Shown: in pieces, positions 27,449-36,510 of the stretch
Layout: each line of letters opens with the position of its first letter
How positions within the stretch are numbered: position 1 is the first letter of the stretch
Assembly: GCA_017307755.1 (NCBI GenBank)
Contig: JAFKGQ010000003.1
Location: 62,001-126,000 of the forward strand
DNA length: 64,000 bases
Direction of reading: 5' to 3'
Source: Chitinophagaceae bacterium
Lineage (GTDB): Bacteria > Bacteroidota > Bacteroidia > Chitinophagales > Chitinophagaceae
Program-made: the position numbers and the translations under genes
The notes under the pieces: model-generated
Told to the model about the DNA's origin: nothing
Seen by the model: only the letters and a program-made list of their open reading frames with translations
Database searches by the model: none

Positions 27449-28042
27449 ATGGCAGTAAAAAAATTTGTAGTAGGGTATTTCGAGGACGAGCCAGAGCTGT
27501 TCGATGCGGTGAAAAACGTCCGTAAGAAAGGCTATAAGATCCATGACGTATATACGCCGATGCCCATCCATGGTCTGGACAAGGCGATGGGTCTGCGGGA
27601 TACGAGTCTGCATACGGCGGGATTTATCTACGGCATTACCGGGACTACTACGGCATTGAGCGGCATCGGCTGGATCTTTAATGCCGACTGGCCCCTCAAT
27701 TTCGGCGGTAAGTCGCATTTCTCCCTCCCTGCCTGGATACCTATTACATTCGAGCTGACCGTATTGTTCTCTGCAGTAGGGATGGTGTTGACATTTTGTT
27801 ATCTCTGCAATCTGGCGCCATTTGTCCGCAAGCATCATTTCAACCTGCGGAGCACGGACGACCAGTTCACGATGGTGATCGAGCTGACGGGCAAGGCCAA
27901 TGAGTCGGACGTACAGGCTTTTCTGGCCTCCATCGGCGCCAAGGGTATTAATACCCAGGTGGCAGAGACGGGCTGGTGGCTGGGATCATATGGTAAGGAC
28001 AAAGGACCCTATGATCGTGCGGAAGGGATAGAACTGGCTTAA
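27449..28042 (+). CDS. actD: ACIII subunit ActD (DUF3341)
   Basis: 197 residues with the DUF3341 pattern: an N-terminal KKFVVGYFEDEPELFDAVKNVRKKGYKIHDVYTPMPIHGLDKAMG stretch, two membrane helices at ~55-75 and ~105-125, and a C-terminal soluble part resembling the N-terminal one. It is a structural subunit of ACIII without cofactors. Spacing to neighbours is 45 and 36 nt. Confidence 0.92.
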   Translation: MAVKKFVVGYFEDEPELFDAVKNVRKKGYKIHDVYTPMPIHGLDKAMGLRDTSLHTAGFIYGITGTTTALSGIGWIFNADWPLNFGGKSHFSLPAWIPITFELTVLFSAVGMVLTFCYLCNLAPFVRKHHFNLRSTDDQFTMVIELTGKANESDVQAFLASIGAKGINTQVAETGWWLGSYGKDKGPYDRAEGIELA

Positions 28043-28078
28043 GATATAAATTGAAAAAGAAAGCTGAACTCTCATAGA

Positions 28079-28750
28079 ATGAAAAAATTATCCATCTTAT
28101 CGTTAGTTGTTGCCATAGTAGTGCTCGCAGCCAGCTGCGATGGTGTCAGACGCAAGCCCGGCCGAGTTTACATGCCCGATATGGCCTACAGCCGTGCTTA
28201 TGAGACTTACTCCGTCACGGAAGAGGCAAAAAAAGAGTTGGAAAAGCAAGGCATCCATTTCAGCAATGTGCCGGTGCCCGGTACCATCAAGAGGGGGGAG
28301 CTTTTCCCATTCCCGATCCTGAAGGACGGGGATGGAGACACGACAAACTATGTGGCTTCCAAACTGGTGAAGAACCCGCTCGTCTCGATGGATACGGTGG
28401 AGGCCCAGCGTTTGTACCTGGTGAACTGCGGCATCTGTCATGGAACGAAGCTGGACGGCAATGGTCCTTTGTATAAAGGCGGCGATGGGCCCTTCCCTTC
28501 CAAACCGGCCCAGCTGGTGGGAGACGCCCGGTATGAAGCGATGCCGGAAGGACAGATGTTCTACTCTGTGACCTATGGAAAGAACAAGATGGGCAGCTAC
28601 GCCTCGCAGCTGAATACGCATCAGCGCTGGATGGTGATCGCCTATATCAAGGCGAAACAAGGCGGCGGCAAGGCCACGGCTGCCAGCGCTACTGCGCCAA
28701 AGCCCGTGAAGTCCGGAGCAACAGCATCTGATACAACTGTGAAGAAATAA
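28079..28750 (+). CDS. actE: ACIII subunit ActE, monoheme lipoprotein cytochrome c
   Basis: 223 residues. Signal peptide with lipobox (LAASC, Cys20), one heme site CGICH near residue 117, and a distal Met probably in the MGSYASQL segment. The C-terminus after ~200 is an Ala/Thr/Lys-rich tail (ATAASATAPKP...). ActE is the likely exit point for electrons to soluble cytochrome c or straight to the oxidase encoded next. Together with ActA this complex has seven heme c sites. Confidence 0.92.
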   Translation: MKKLSILSLVVAIVVLAASCDGVRRKPGRVYMPDMAYSRAYETYSVTEEAKKELEKQGIHFSNVPVPGTIKRGELFPFPILKDGDGDTTNYVASKLVKNPLVSMDTVEAQRLYLVNCGICHGTKLDGNGPLYKGGDGPFPSKPAQLVGDARYEAMPEGQMFYSVTYGKNKMGSYASQLNTHQRWMVIAYIKAKQGGGKATAASATAPKPVKSGATASDTTVKK

Positions 28751-28781
28751 AGGATTAAAAGAATAATTAAATCATTCCCGA

Positions 28782-30002
28782 ATGTCATCGATTAAAGAAC
28801 ATTTTGAAATACCCGGCGGATACAGAAAATGGTCCATGATCCTGATGGGTGTGGGTATACTTTCTCTGATCATCGGATTCATTATGTATGGCAGTGCCGA
28901 TCACGGAACGCGTTTTTGGGCGACCCTGCTGCAGAATAGCGTTTACTTCCTGCTGATCGTCAATGCGGCTATGTTCTTCTTTTGTGCAACCACCCTGGCC
29001 TGGGGCGGTTTTCAGATGACATTTCGCCGGGTGACAGAAGCTATTTCCGTCAGCGTGATCCCCATCGGCATCATCACTTTTGTGATCCTGATGTGTATCG
29101 TCTTTGGCGGCAAGGAAACGATCTACGAATGGCTGAACAAGGACCATGTGATGCACGATGAGATACTGAAGGGTAAAAGCGGTTTTCTCAGCCCCGGGTT
29201 CTTTACGGTATGGAGCATATTGACCATCGGGCTCTGGACAGTGCTGGGAATGAAGATGCGCAATCTTTCCCGTAGCATTGACAATACCCCGCTGAGCGTG
29301 GAGCAGGGTAAGAAATACATGTTTACCAATACCGTATGGGCAGCGATCTATATCGTATGGTTTGCCCTCACGGTGGCTTCCGTAACGCCCTGGCTCTGGC
29401 TGATGAGCATCGACGCACACTGGTTCTCCACGATGTACAGCTGGTATACCTTCGCTTCCACTTTTGTATCAGGGATGGCGCTGATCAGCCTGTTTGTGGT
29501 CTATCTGAAGAATAAAGGATACCTGGAATATGTGAACCAGGAGCACCTGCATGATCTTGGTAAGTTCCAGTTCGCTTTCTCCATCTTCTGGACATATCTC
29601 TGGTTTGCCCAGTTCATGCTGACCTGGTATGCGAATATCTCAGAGGAGACGATCTATTTCAAACCCCGTTTTGACGGCGCTTATACGGGGATTTTCTATC
29701 TGAACCTGATCATCAACTTCCTGGCTCCCCTGTTGATCTTTATGAGCCGGAATTCCAAACGTAACTATGCGACAGTGACCTTTATGTCGATACTTATCAT
29801 TTTCGGGCACTGGCTGGATTTTTACCAGATGGTCTTCCCGCATCATTATCCCGACCATGTTCCCATGAACCTGTTCGATTTTGGTGTTGCGGCAGGATTT
29901 GTAGGGCTGATCATGTGGACAACGGGTACAGCACTCGCCAAGTACCCGCTGCTGGCAAGAAACCACCCGTTCCTGAAAGAAAGTATCATCCATCATACTT
30001 AA
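28782..30002 (+). CDS. actF: ACIII subunit ActF, second NrfD-like membrane protein
   Basis: 406 residues and about ten membrane helices, related to ActC but shorter. It has the motif MLTWYANISEETIYF near residue 285 that is typical of ActF. In characterised complexes ActF contributes a second proton half-channel rather than a quinol site. It ends 21 nt before coxB, so the ACIII and oxidase genes form one cluster. No actG is present between them. Confidence 0.92.
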   Translation: MSSIKEHFEIPGGYRKWSMILMGVGILSLIIGFIMYGSADHGTRFWATLLQNSVYFLLIVNAAMFFFCATTLAWGGFQMTFRRVTEAISVSVIPIGIITFVILMCIVFGGKETIYEWLNKDHVMHDEILKGKSGFLSPGFFTVWSILTIGLWTVLGMKMRNLSRSIDNTPLSVEQGKKYMFTNTVWAAIYIVWFALTVASVTPWLWLMSIDAHWFSTMYSWYTFASTFVSGMALISLFVVYLKNKGYLEYVNQEHLHDLGKFQFAFSIFWTYLWFAQFMLTWYANISEETIYFKPRFDGAYTGIFYLNLIINFLAPLLIFMSRNSKRNYATVTFMSILIIFGHWLDFYQMVFPHHYPDHVPMNLFDFGVAAGFVGLIMWTTGTALAKYPLLARNHPFLKESIIHHT

Positions 30003-30022
30003 AAATCGTTTAATAGATTATC

Positions 30023-31069
30023 ATGTCAACTATTTTTCTGTTACTGATCCTGTTTTTAGGCTTCCTCATCACCTTTCAGATCGCGAAGGCAAGTGAATAT
30101 GTAGGTGTATTGAAGGGCGAGAAGAAAAATTTTGAGCAGAACAATCGTATCAATGGCTTCCTGATGATAGCGTTCCTGGTTTTAGGGCTGATCGGGGTGT
30201 ACTGGTGCAATGAACTGTACAGGGGTAAGATCCTCGGCGAATCCGCCAGCAAGCACGGCGAGGAGATCGACACCATGTTGTATATCACGATCGCGATTAC
30301 GGGCGTAGTATTTGTTATCACACAGGTGCTGTTGTTCTGGTTTGCCTACAAGTACCAGTACTCAGAAAAAAGGAAAGCGTATTACTTTCCCCATGACAAC
30401 AGACTGGAGATCATCTGGACGGTGGTGCCTGCCATCGCGCTGACGGTGCTGGTGGGTTTTGGTCTCTTCTACTGGTTCCGCATCACGGGCGAGGCCCCCA
30501 AGGATGCCTTGCAGATAGAGGTAACGGGCAAGCAATTCGGCTGGATCTTCCGTTATCCCGGGTCTGACAATACGTTTGGTAAGAAATACTATAAGAACAT
30601 CGATGACGCTAAAAACAATACGCTGGGTCTGATCTGGGACGATCCCTATGCCCATGATGACATTGTCGTAAACAATGAGGTATATATCATCAAGGACCAG
30701 GCGGTGAAGCTGATCATTAATTCCCGTGACGTGGTGCATGACGTGGGTCTGGTACATTTCCGTCAGAAGATGGATGCGGTGCCGGGTACGCCCACCACGC
30801 TGTGGTTTATCCCCAAGTACACGACGGATGAGATGAAGAAGAAGTTGGGCAATCCTGAATTCGAGTATGAGCTTTCCTGCGACCAGATGTGTGGAAAAGG
30901 GCACTATACCATGCGTGCTGTCGTGAAGGTGGTAACCAGGGAAGAATTCATTCTCTGGAGAGCCAAGCAAAAGCCGAACTACGCGCAGGTGTTCCCGGAC
31001 AAGGACCCCTCCAATGCGCCGAAGATCGACACTTTGCCAAAGAACCCTGCAACGGCGGGGGTGCAGTAA
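30023..31069 (+). CDS. coxB: Cytochrome c oxidase subunit II (CuA)
   Basis: 348 residues. N-terminal membrane helices at ~2-20, ~45-63 and ~92-112, then a periplasmic cupredoxin domain. CuA ligands are visible: His in VVHDVGLVHF and the CDQMCGKGHYTM block near residues 286-297. The acceptor of electrons from ACIII/cytochrome c. One extra N-terminal helix compared with the two-helix E. coli/Paracoccus type is usual in Bacteroidota. Confidence 0.94.
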   Translation: MSTIFLLLILFLGFLITFQIAKASEYVGVLKGEKKNFEQNNRINGFLMIAFLVLGLIGVYWCNELYRGKILGESASKHGEEIDTMLYITIAITGVVFVITQVLLFWFAYKYQYSEKRKAYYFPHDNRLEIIWTVVPAIALTVLVGFGLFYWFRITGEAPKDALQIEVTGKQFGWIFRYPGSDNTFGKKYYKNIDDAKNNTLGLIWDDPYAHDDIVVNNEVYIIKDQAVKLIINSRDVVHDVGLVHFRQKMDAVPGTPTTLWFIPKYTTDEMKKKLGNPEFEYELSCDQMCGKGHYTMRAVVKVVTREEFILWRAKQKPNYAQVFPDKDPSNAPKIDTLPKNPATAGVQ

Positions 31070-31126
31070 AGAAAAAAATATATCACAGCAATAGCAGCGA
31101 CCGGGTTATCAATTAAATTTTTTCTC

Positions 31127-32950
31127 ATGAGCAACGAAGCAACATTACACGGACATGCAGCTACTTCACATGGTGCGGAAGTACATCATGATGAGCATGG
31201 CCATCATCACAAAGAGACTTTTATTACTAAGTACGTCTTCAGCCAGGACCATAAAATGATCGCCAAACAATTCCTCATCACGGGGATGATCTGGGCCATC
31301 CTGGGTGGGTTGATGTCGGTGTTGTTCCGTCTGCAGCTGGGATACCCGGATGCGCATTTCCCGATACTGGAAGATCTGCTGGGCAGCAAGTGGGCGAAGG
31401 GTGGTCAGATCCAGCCGGAGTTTTACTATGCGCTGGTGACCATGCACGGTACAGTGCTTGTGTTCTTTGTGTTGACGGGTGGATTGAGCGGTACGTTCGC
31501 TAACTTCCTTATTCCCCTGCAACTCGGCGCCAGGGATATGGCTTCTCCCTTCCTGAACATGCTGTCCTACTGGTTCTTCTGGCTGGCCAGCGTGGTGATG
31601 TTGTCTTCCCTGTTTATCGAAACGGGCCCTGCCAGCGGCGGTTGGACCTCTTATCCTCCGTTGAGCGCCCTTGGAGATGCCTCGGAAGGTTCAAAGACGG
31701 GGATGGACCTATGGATCATTTCGATGGCCCTCTTTGTTGTCAGCTCGCTGCTGGGCGGCCTGAACTATATTTCCACGATCCTCAACCTGCGTACGAAGGG
31801 TATGAGCATGACCCGGATGCCGCTGACGATATGGGCATTGCTTTTTACTGCCATCCTGGGCGTGTTGTCCTTCCCTGTACTGTTGTCCGGCTTTATCCTG
31901 CTGTTGTTCGACCGTCATGGCGGCACCAGCTTCTATCTTTCCGACATATTTATCGCATCCACCAATAAGGCCCTGCCCAATGAAGGCGGCAGCGCCATCC
32001 TTTACCAGCACTTATTCTGGTTCCTGGGTCACCCGGAAGTGTATATCATTATCCTGCCTGCGATGGGTCTGGTATCCGAGGTGATGTCGGTGAATGCCCG
32101 CAAGCCCATCTTTGGTTATATGGCCATGGTGGGATCCATGTTCGCCATTGCCATCCTGGCCTTCCTGGTGTGGGCGCACCATATGTTCGTCACGGGTCTG
32201 AACCCCTTTCTGGGATCGGTGTTCGTACTCCTGACGCTGTTGATCGCCGTACCATCGGCTATCAAGGTTTTCAACTGGCTGACGACCTTGTGGAAAGGCA
32301 ATATCCGATTTACCCCGGCCATGCTATTTGCCATCGGCTTTGTAAGCATGTTCATCTCCGGTGGTCTGACGGGGATCTTCTTAGGTAATTCGACGTTGGA
32401 TATCCAATTACATGATACCATGTTTGTCATCGCTCACTTCCATATTGTAATGGGCGTATCGGGGATATTGGGCATGTTTGCCGGGATCTACCACTGGTAC
32501 CCGAAAATGTACGGCCGGTACATGAACAATACCCTGGCCTATATCCATTTCTGGGTTACGCTTATCGGCGCGTATCTTATTTTCTGGCCCATGCACTATG
32601 AAGGGCTGGCAGGGATGCCCCGCCGCTATCTCGATACCAGCGGCTGGCTTTCGTTCAACCAGTTTGGAGGTCTGAACAGGATGATCTCCACGGTAGCCAT
32701 GGTGGTCTTTGCCGTGCAGCTGCTCTTTGTATTCAACTTTTTCTATTCCATTTTCAAGGGAAGAAAAGTGATCACCCAGAATCCCTGGGGCGCTACTACC
32801 CTGGAATGGACAGCGCCGATACGTCCGGGACATGGCAACTGGCCTGGTGAGATACCCGAAGTACATCGTTGGGCTTATGATTATGCCAAGGACGGAAGGG
32901 ATTTTATCCCCCAGACCGAGCCGCTGGGCAGTAATGAAAGCGCACACTAA
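31127..32950 (+). CDS. coxA: Cytochrome c oxidase subunit I (aa3-type, A1)
   Basis: 607 residues, twelve or more membrane helices, with a His-rich N-terminus. Heme a/CuB ligands are visible in MHGTVLVFF, the GHPEVYI motif (His-Tyr crosslink and A1-type Glu), WAHHMF and IAHFHIVMG. The D-channel Asp is in LQLGARDMASP. It reduces O2 to water while pumping protons. The stop overlaps the start of heme O synthase by one base (TAATG), so they are translationally coupled. Confidence 0.96.
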   Translation: MSNEATLHGHAATSHGAEVHHDEHGHHHKETFITKYVFSQDHKMIAKQFLITGMIWAILGGLMSVLFRLQLGYPDAHFPILEDLLGSKWAKGGQIQPEFYYALVTMHGTVLVFFVLTGGLSGTFANFLIPLQLGARDMASPFLNMLSYWFFWLASVVMLSSLFIETGPASGGWTSYPPLSALGDASEGSKTGMDLWIISMALFVVSSLLGGLNYISTILNLRTKGMSMTRMPLTIWALLFTAILGVLSFPVLLSGFILLLFDRHGGTSFYLSDIFIASTNKALPNEGGSAILYQHLFWFLGHPEVYIIILPAMGLVSEVMSVNARKPIFGYMAMVGSMFAIAILAFLVWAHHMFVTGLNPFLGSVFVLLTLLIAVPSAIKVFNWLTTLWKGNIRFTPAMLFAIGFVSMFISGGLTGIFLGNSTLDIQLHDTMFVIAHFHIVMGVSGILGMFAGIYHWYPKMYGRYMNNTLAYIHFWVTLIGAYLIFWPMHYEGLAGMPRRYLDTSGWLSFNQFGGLNRMISTVAMVVFAVQLLFVFNFFYSIFKGRKVITQNPWGATTLEWTAPIRPGHGNWPGEIPEVHRWAYDYAKDGRDFIPQTEPLGSNESAH

Positions 32951-33867
32951 TGAGTGCGTCCAGTTCTTTCAAATTATCCGGAGGGTTCCGCGGGAAGCTG
33001 CAGGACTACAAGCTGCTGGTCAAGTTTAACCTCAGCTTTATGGTGGTGTTCTCGGCGCTGATCAGCTATTTGCTGGCGCCGAAAATAAGGGATTATGACC
33101 TGGACACGATGCTGTTGTTCTTTTTAGCGGGGATGCTGGTGACCGGCAGCGCCAATACGATCAACCAGGTGGTGGAAAAGGACACCGATGCGTTGATGAA
33201 GCGGACGGCCAACAGGCCAGTGGCTTCCGGCAGGATGAGCGTACAGGAAGCCTGGGCCTTTGCGGTCATTGCGGGTCTGGCCGGGGTATCGATCCTGTGG
33301 TGGCAGTTCAATTTTCTGTCAGCCGCGCTTGCTGCCTTTAGTCTTTTTCTGTATGCGTTTATCTATACGCCGCTGAAAAAGGTCAGCTCGATCTCGGTGC
33401 TGGTGGGGGCCGTACCCGGCGCACTGCCCTGTCTCATCGGTTGGGCGGCAGGCAATGACGATCTGAGCGCCGGTGGCTGGGCACTGTTTGCCATCCAGTT
33501 CTTTTGGCAATTCCCCCATTTCTGGGCGATTGCCTGGATAGCTCACACGGATTATGCAAAGGCCGGCTTTAAGCTCTTGCCGTCCAATGAGGGTCCGACA
33601 AAGTACTCAGCGATACAGGCCATCATCTATTCTTTGTTGCTGTTGCCTGTAGGAGTATTGCCTTACTTTTTGGGAGGCAGGGACGGCGGCGGGATGAGCG
33701 GGATAGTGGCGCTGGTGGTGGTGTTGATAGCCAACCTGTTCATGGTGATGCAGTGTGTAAGGTTGTACAGAGAGATGACGGTGAAGGCGGCAAGACGGGT
33801 AATGTTCAGTAGTTATATTTATTTACCAGTAGTATTACTGGCTTTATTAGCGAATAAAGTTTCCTGA
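32950..33867 (+). CDS. ctaB: Protoheme IX farnesyltransferase (heme O synthase)
   Basis: 305 residues, UbiA-type prenyltransferase with about nine helices. It adds the farnesyl chain to heme b, giving heme O, the precursor of heme A. The first Asp-rich motif is in NQVVEKDTDALMKRT near residue 65, followed by the RP segment (ANRPVASG). Start codon overlaps the coxA stop. The heme A synthase gene (ctaA) is not in the window. Confidence 0.94.
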   Translation: MSASSSFKLSGGFRGKLQDYKLLVKFNLSFMVVFSALISYLLAPKIRDYDLDTMLLFFLAGMLVTGSANTINQVVEKDTDALMKRTANRPVASGRMSVQEAWAFAVIAGLAGVSILWWQFNFLSAALAAFSLFLYAFIYTPLKKVSSISVLVGAVPGALPCLIGWAAGNDDLSAGGWALFAIQFFWQFPHFWAIAWIAHTDYAKAGFKLLPSNEGPTKYSAIQAIIYSLLLLPVGVLPYFLGGRDGGGMSGIVALVVVLIANLFMVMQCVRLYREMTVKAARRVMFSSYIYLPVVLLALLANKVS

Positions 33868-34443
33868 GTGATTGAAGCAAACATAAAAGTGAACGAACAG
33901 CGAAAGAAAATACATCCCCATAAATTTACGTTATGGGTGGCGTTGGGCAGCATTGTGATGATGTTTGCGGGGCTTACCAGTGCCTACATCGTCAAGCGTG
34001 ACCAGCCAAACTGGACGACCTTTTCGATCCCCCGTGCTTTCTGGTATTCCACGGCGACCATCCTGGTCAGCAGTGTAACGATACAGATGGCGCTGAAGGC
34101 TTTTAAGGAGCGGGAAATGATGCGGTACCGCAATCTGGTAACCCTGACGGCCGTCCTGGGGGTGGCTTTTGTTGTATTTCAGTATCTGGGGTTCAAGACC
34201 ATCTGGAACAGCGGCGTTACGCTCAAGGGGTCAGGCGGCGGGCAGTTCCTGTACATTATTGCAGGCCTGCATGCGGCGCACGTACTGGGTGGGATCATAG
34301 CATTGATCGTAATGTTTATCAAGGCTTTTGCATCAAAGGTCCGGCGATATAACAGCATTCCGATAGAACTGATGGCTACCTATTGGCATTTTGTAGACTT
34401 GCTATGGATCTATTTGTTCATTTTCTTTATCGGTATAAAATAG
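33868..34443 (+). CDS. Cytochrome c oxidase subunit III, first paralogue
   Basis: 191 residues with five predicted helices. It starts with GTG at 33868, immediately after the ctaB stop codon. Family pattern: GLTSAYIVKRDQPNW near the N-terminus, LHAAHVLGGIIAL and YWHFVDLLWIYLF at the C-terminus. It belongs to the heme-copper oxidase subunit III superfamily. Bacteroidota commonly carry two such genes in tandem. Confidence 0.9.
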   Translation: MIEANIKVNEQRKKIHPHKFTLWVALGSIVMMFAGLTSAYIVKRDQPNWTTFSIPRAFWYSTATILVSSVTIQMALKAFKEREMMRYRNLVTLTAVLGVAFVVFQYLGFKTIWNSGVTLKGSGGGQFLYIIAGLHAAHVLGGIIALIVMFIKAFASKVRRYNSIPIELMATYWHFVDLLWIYLFIFFIGIK

Positions 34444-34489
34444 TTTTAGTCAATAGTTAAGTACTTTTACAAACCAACAAAATAGTAAC

Positions 34490-35164
34490 ATGGCACATAG
34501 TGTACCAGCAGGACAAAAATGGTGGAGCGGCGGGAAGAGTCCGTTCAATGTGGAGTATGGCAAACTGATGATGTGGTATTTCCTGATGAGTGATGCTTTC
34601 ACATTCGGCGCTTTTCTTATATCCTACGGCTCTATCAGATTTGCCACCAACGGATGGCCCGACCCCAATGAGGTTTTCAGGGCGTTCCCGTTGATGGGAG
34701 ATACGCACCTCCCCCTGGTGTTTGTGAGCCTGATGACATTTATCCTCATCGCCAGCTCTGTCACCATGGTACTTGCAGTGGCTGCCGGTCATAATAACGA
34801 TCAGAAAAAGGTGACTACATATATGATCTGGACCATCCTGGGCGGCATTGCCTTCCTTAGCTGCCAGGCTTGGGAGTGGACGCATCTGCATAGCGAAGGC
34901 GCCTGGTGGGGAAGGAATCCTTTCCTGAATTCGGACGGGACGGCGGCTACCACGAATTTTACCAATTACTTCTTTACTATCACGGGTTTCCATGGCTTCC
35001 ACGTATTTTCCGGGGTGATCATCAATATCATCATGCTGATAAAGAATATCCGGGGTGATTTTGCCAAGCGCGGACATTACCTGATGATCGAGAAGGCGGG
35101 TCTTTACTGGCACTTTGTGGACCTGGTATGGGTATTTGTGTTCACCTGTTTTTATCTGCTGTAA
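34490..35164 (+). CDS. Cytochrome c oxidase subunit III, second paralogue
   Basis: 224 residues. The membrane pattern and the motifs QAWEWTHL, GFHGFHVFSG and GLYWHFVDLVWVFVF are those of subunit III. The extended loop WWGRNPFLNSDGTAATTNF sits between helices. It is longer than the first paralogue and nearer the canonical form; the two may both be subunits of one complex. Gap of 46 nt upstream, 32 nt downstream. Confidence 0.92.
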   Translation: MAHSVPAGQKWWSGGKSPFNVEYGKLMMWYFLMSDAFTFGAFLISYGSIRFATNGWPDPNEVFRAFPLMGDTHLPLVFVSLMTFILIASSVTMVLAVAAGHNNDQKKVTTYMIWTILGGIAFLSCQAWEWTHLHSEGAWWGRNPFLNSDGTAATTNFTNYFFTITGFHGFHVFSGVIINIIMLIKNIRGDFAKRGHYLMIEKAGLYWHFVDLVWVFVFTCFYLL

Positions 35165-35196
35165 AAAAGATTAGCGTAAAAGATTAAAATATTTGT

Positions 35197-35631
35197 ATGG
35201 AAAATGTTCATTCGATCGACACAGGCCATCATGAGCCGGAGTTTTCTACCAAACCCATTATCAGGACGTTCTGGATACTGCTGGGCATAACCCTTGTCGA
35301 GCTTGTACTGGCGACTATCCACCTGAAAACGGGGTTCCCTCCCAAGCTGGTGCTCAACGGGATCTATCTGATCCTCACCTGTGCCAAGGCGTTCTATATC
35401 ATTGCCGAGTTCATGCACCTGCGTCATGAGATAAAAAATCTGATCATGACCATTGCCGTACCGGCTACGCTGTTCATATGGTTCATCATCTCTTTCCTTT
35501 GGGATGGCGCTTCCTATAAGGAGCTGCGTAACCGTTATGACAGGCACCATTATGAGATGAGCAAGGAGAAGGCGCCCGCGGCAGAAGGAGAGCATGAGCC
35601 CGCGGCAAAGAAGCCCGGAGTGCCCGAGTAA
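35197..35631 (+). CDS. Cytochrome c oxidase subunit IV-type protein
   Basis: 144 residues with three membrane helices (~25-45, ~50-75, ~88-108) and the pattern ILTCAKAFYIIAEFMHLRHE of the prokaryotic subunit IV family. The C-terminal ~30 residues are charged and Ala/Pro-rich (APAAEGEHEPAAKKPGVPE). A small accessory subunit of the oxidase. A hairpin terminator follows 33 nt after the stop. Confidence 0.88.
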   Translation: MENVHSIDTGHHEPEFSTKPIIRTFWILLGITLVELVLATIHLKTGFPPKLVLNGIYLILTCAKAFYIIAEFMHLRHEIKNLIMTIAVPATLFIWFIISFLWDGASYKELRNRYDRHHYEMSKEKAPAAEGEHEPAAKKPGVPE

Positions 35632-35664
35632 GCTTCCGGCGATGTTTGATGTATAAATTATTGG

Positions 35665-35695
35665 GACCATCGCTGCTATAGTGGTGGTCTTTTTT
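35665..35695 (+). terminator. Rho-independent terminator after the oxidase structural genes
   Basis: Stem 35665-35673 with 35681-35689 (nine pairs including two G-T wobbles), a 7-nt loop, then six T. It lies between the subunit IV gene and the SCO gene, which read in the same direction and begin only 11 nt after it. It would separate or attenuate transcription of the assembly factors from the structural genes. Confidence 0.65.
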
Positions 35696-35706
35696 ATTAT
35701 AAGTGT

Positions 35707-36510
35707 ATGAGTAAGAAAGCATGGGTAGCGATTGCGGTGGCAGTATTTATTCCCCTGGTGTTCTATGCGGTGGCCAGCAGGTATAATGTTGTCATGCCCC
35801 GGAGATATTACCCGGATACGGTGATCACTACCATCAAAAATGGCAAAGAGATGACCGACACCGTGTGGCATCAGGTGGCCAATCTGCGGCTCCAGAACCA
35901 ATTAGGCGAGCAGGTATCCCTGGACCAGGAAGAAGGGAAGGTCTTTATCGTTGACTTTTTCTTTACGCATTGCGCCAGCATCTGCCCGATACTTACCCGC
36001 AACATGCGACAATTGCAGGATCGTCTGAAGATCAGGAACGAGGTAAAGCGGGTGGATACGACCTTTGTCCGATTCCTATCCCTGACGGTGGATCCCGCAC
36101 ATGACTCAGTGCCTGTGATAAAGAAGTACGCCGATCATTATGGCGTCAATCCGGATGTCTGGTGGCTGCTGACGGGACCCAAGAAGACTATTTACGATTT
36201 TGCGTTGAACGAGCTGAAGCTGGGATTGCAGGACAGCGTCACGGTGGATTCGAATTTTGTGCATACGGATTATGTGGCGCTGCTGGATAAGGACCGTGTC
36301 GTCAGGGGTTATTATCATGGAACGGACACGGCCGAATTGGGCAAGCTGGCGGAAGACATTGTTTTTATCATGCTGGAAAAGGATAAGAAAAGAAAATCCA
36401 TCTTTACGGAGCTAAAGCCGCTGATGATCCCGTTTGCCATTATTGTGCTGGGGACCATTGCCGGCGTGATCTATTTCTCTCGTAAACAGAATAAAAATGA
36501 AATTGTATGA
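35707..36510 (+). CDS. SCO1/SenC copper chaperone for CuA assembly
   Basis: 267 residues. N-terminal membrane anchor (~6-24), then a thioredoxin-like domain with the copper-binding CxxxC (C89 and C93 in THCASICP) and the distal His in FVHTDYVALLD. It delivers copper to the CuA site of CoxB. Unusual but seen elsewhere in Bacteroidota: a second hydrophobic helix near the C-terminus (~235-255, PFAIIVLGTIAGVIYF). The stop overlaps the DUF420 start by four bases (ATGA). Confidence 0.92.
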   Translation: MSKKAWVAIAVAVFIPLVFYAVASRYNVVMPRRYYPDTVITTIKNGKEMTDTVWHQVANLRLQNQLGEQVSLDQEEGKVFIVDFFFTHCASICPILTRNMRQLQDRLKIRNEVKRVDTTFVRFLSLTVDPAHDSVPVIKKYADHYGVNPDVWWLLTGPKKTIYDFALNELKLGLQDSVTVDSNFVHTDYVALLDKDRVVRGYYHGTDTAELGKLAEDIVFIMLEKDKKRKSIFTELKPLMIPFAIIVLGTIAGVIYFSRKQNKNEIV

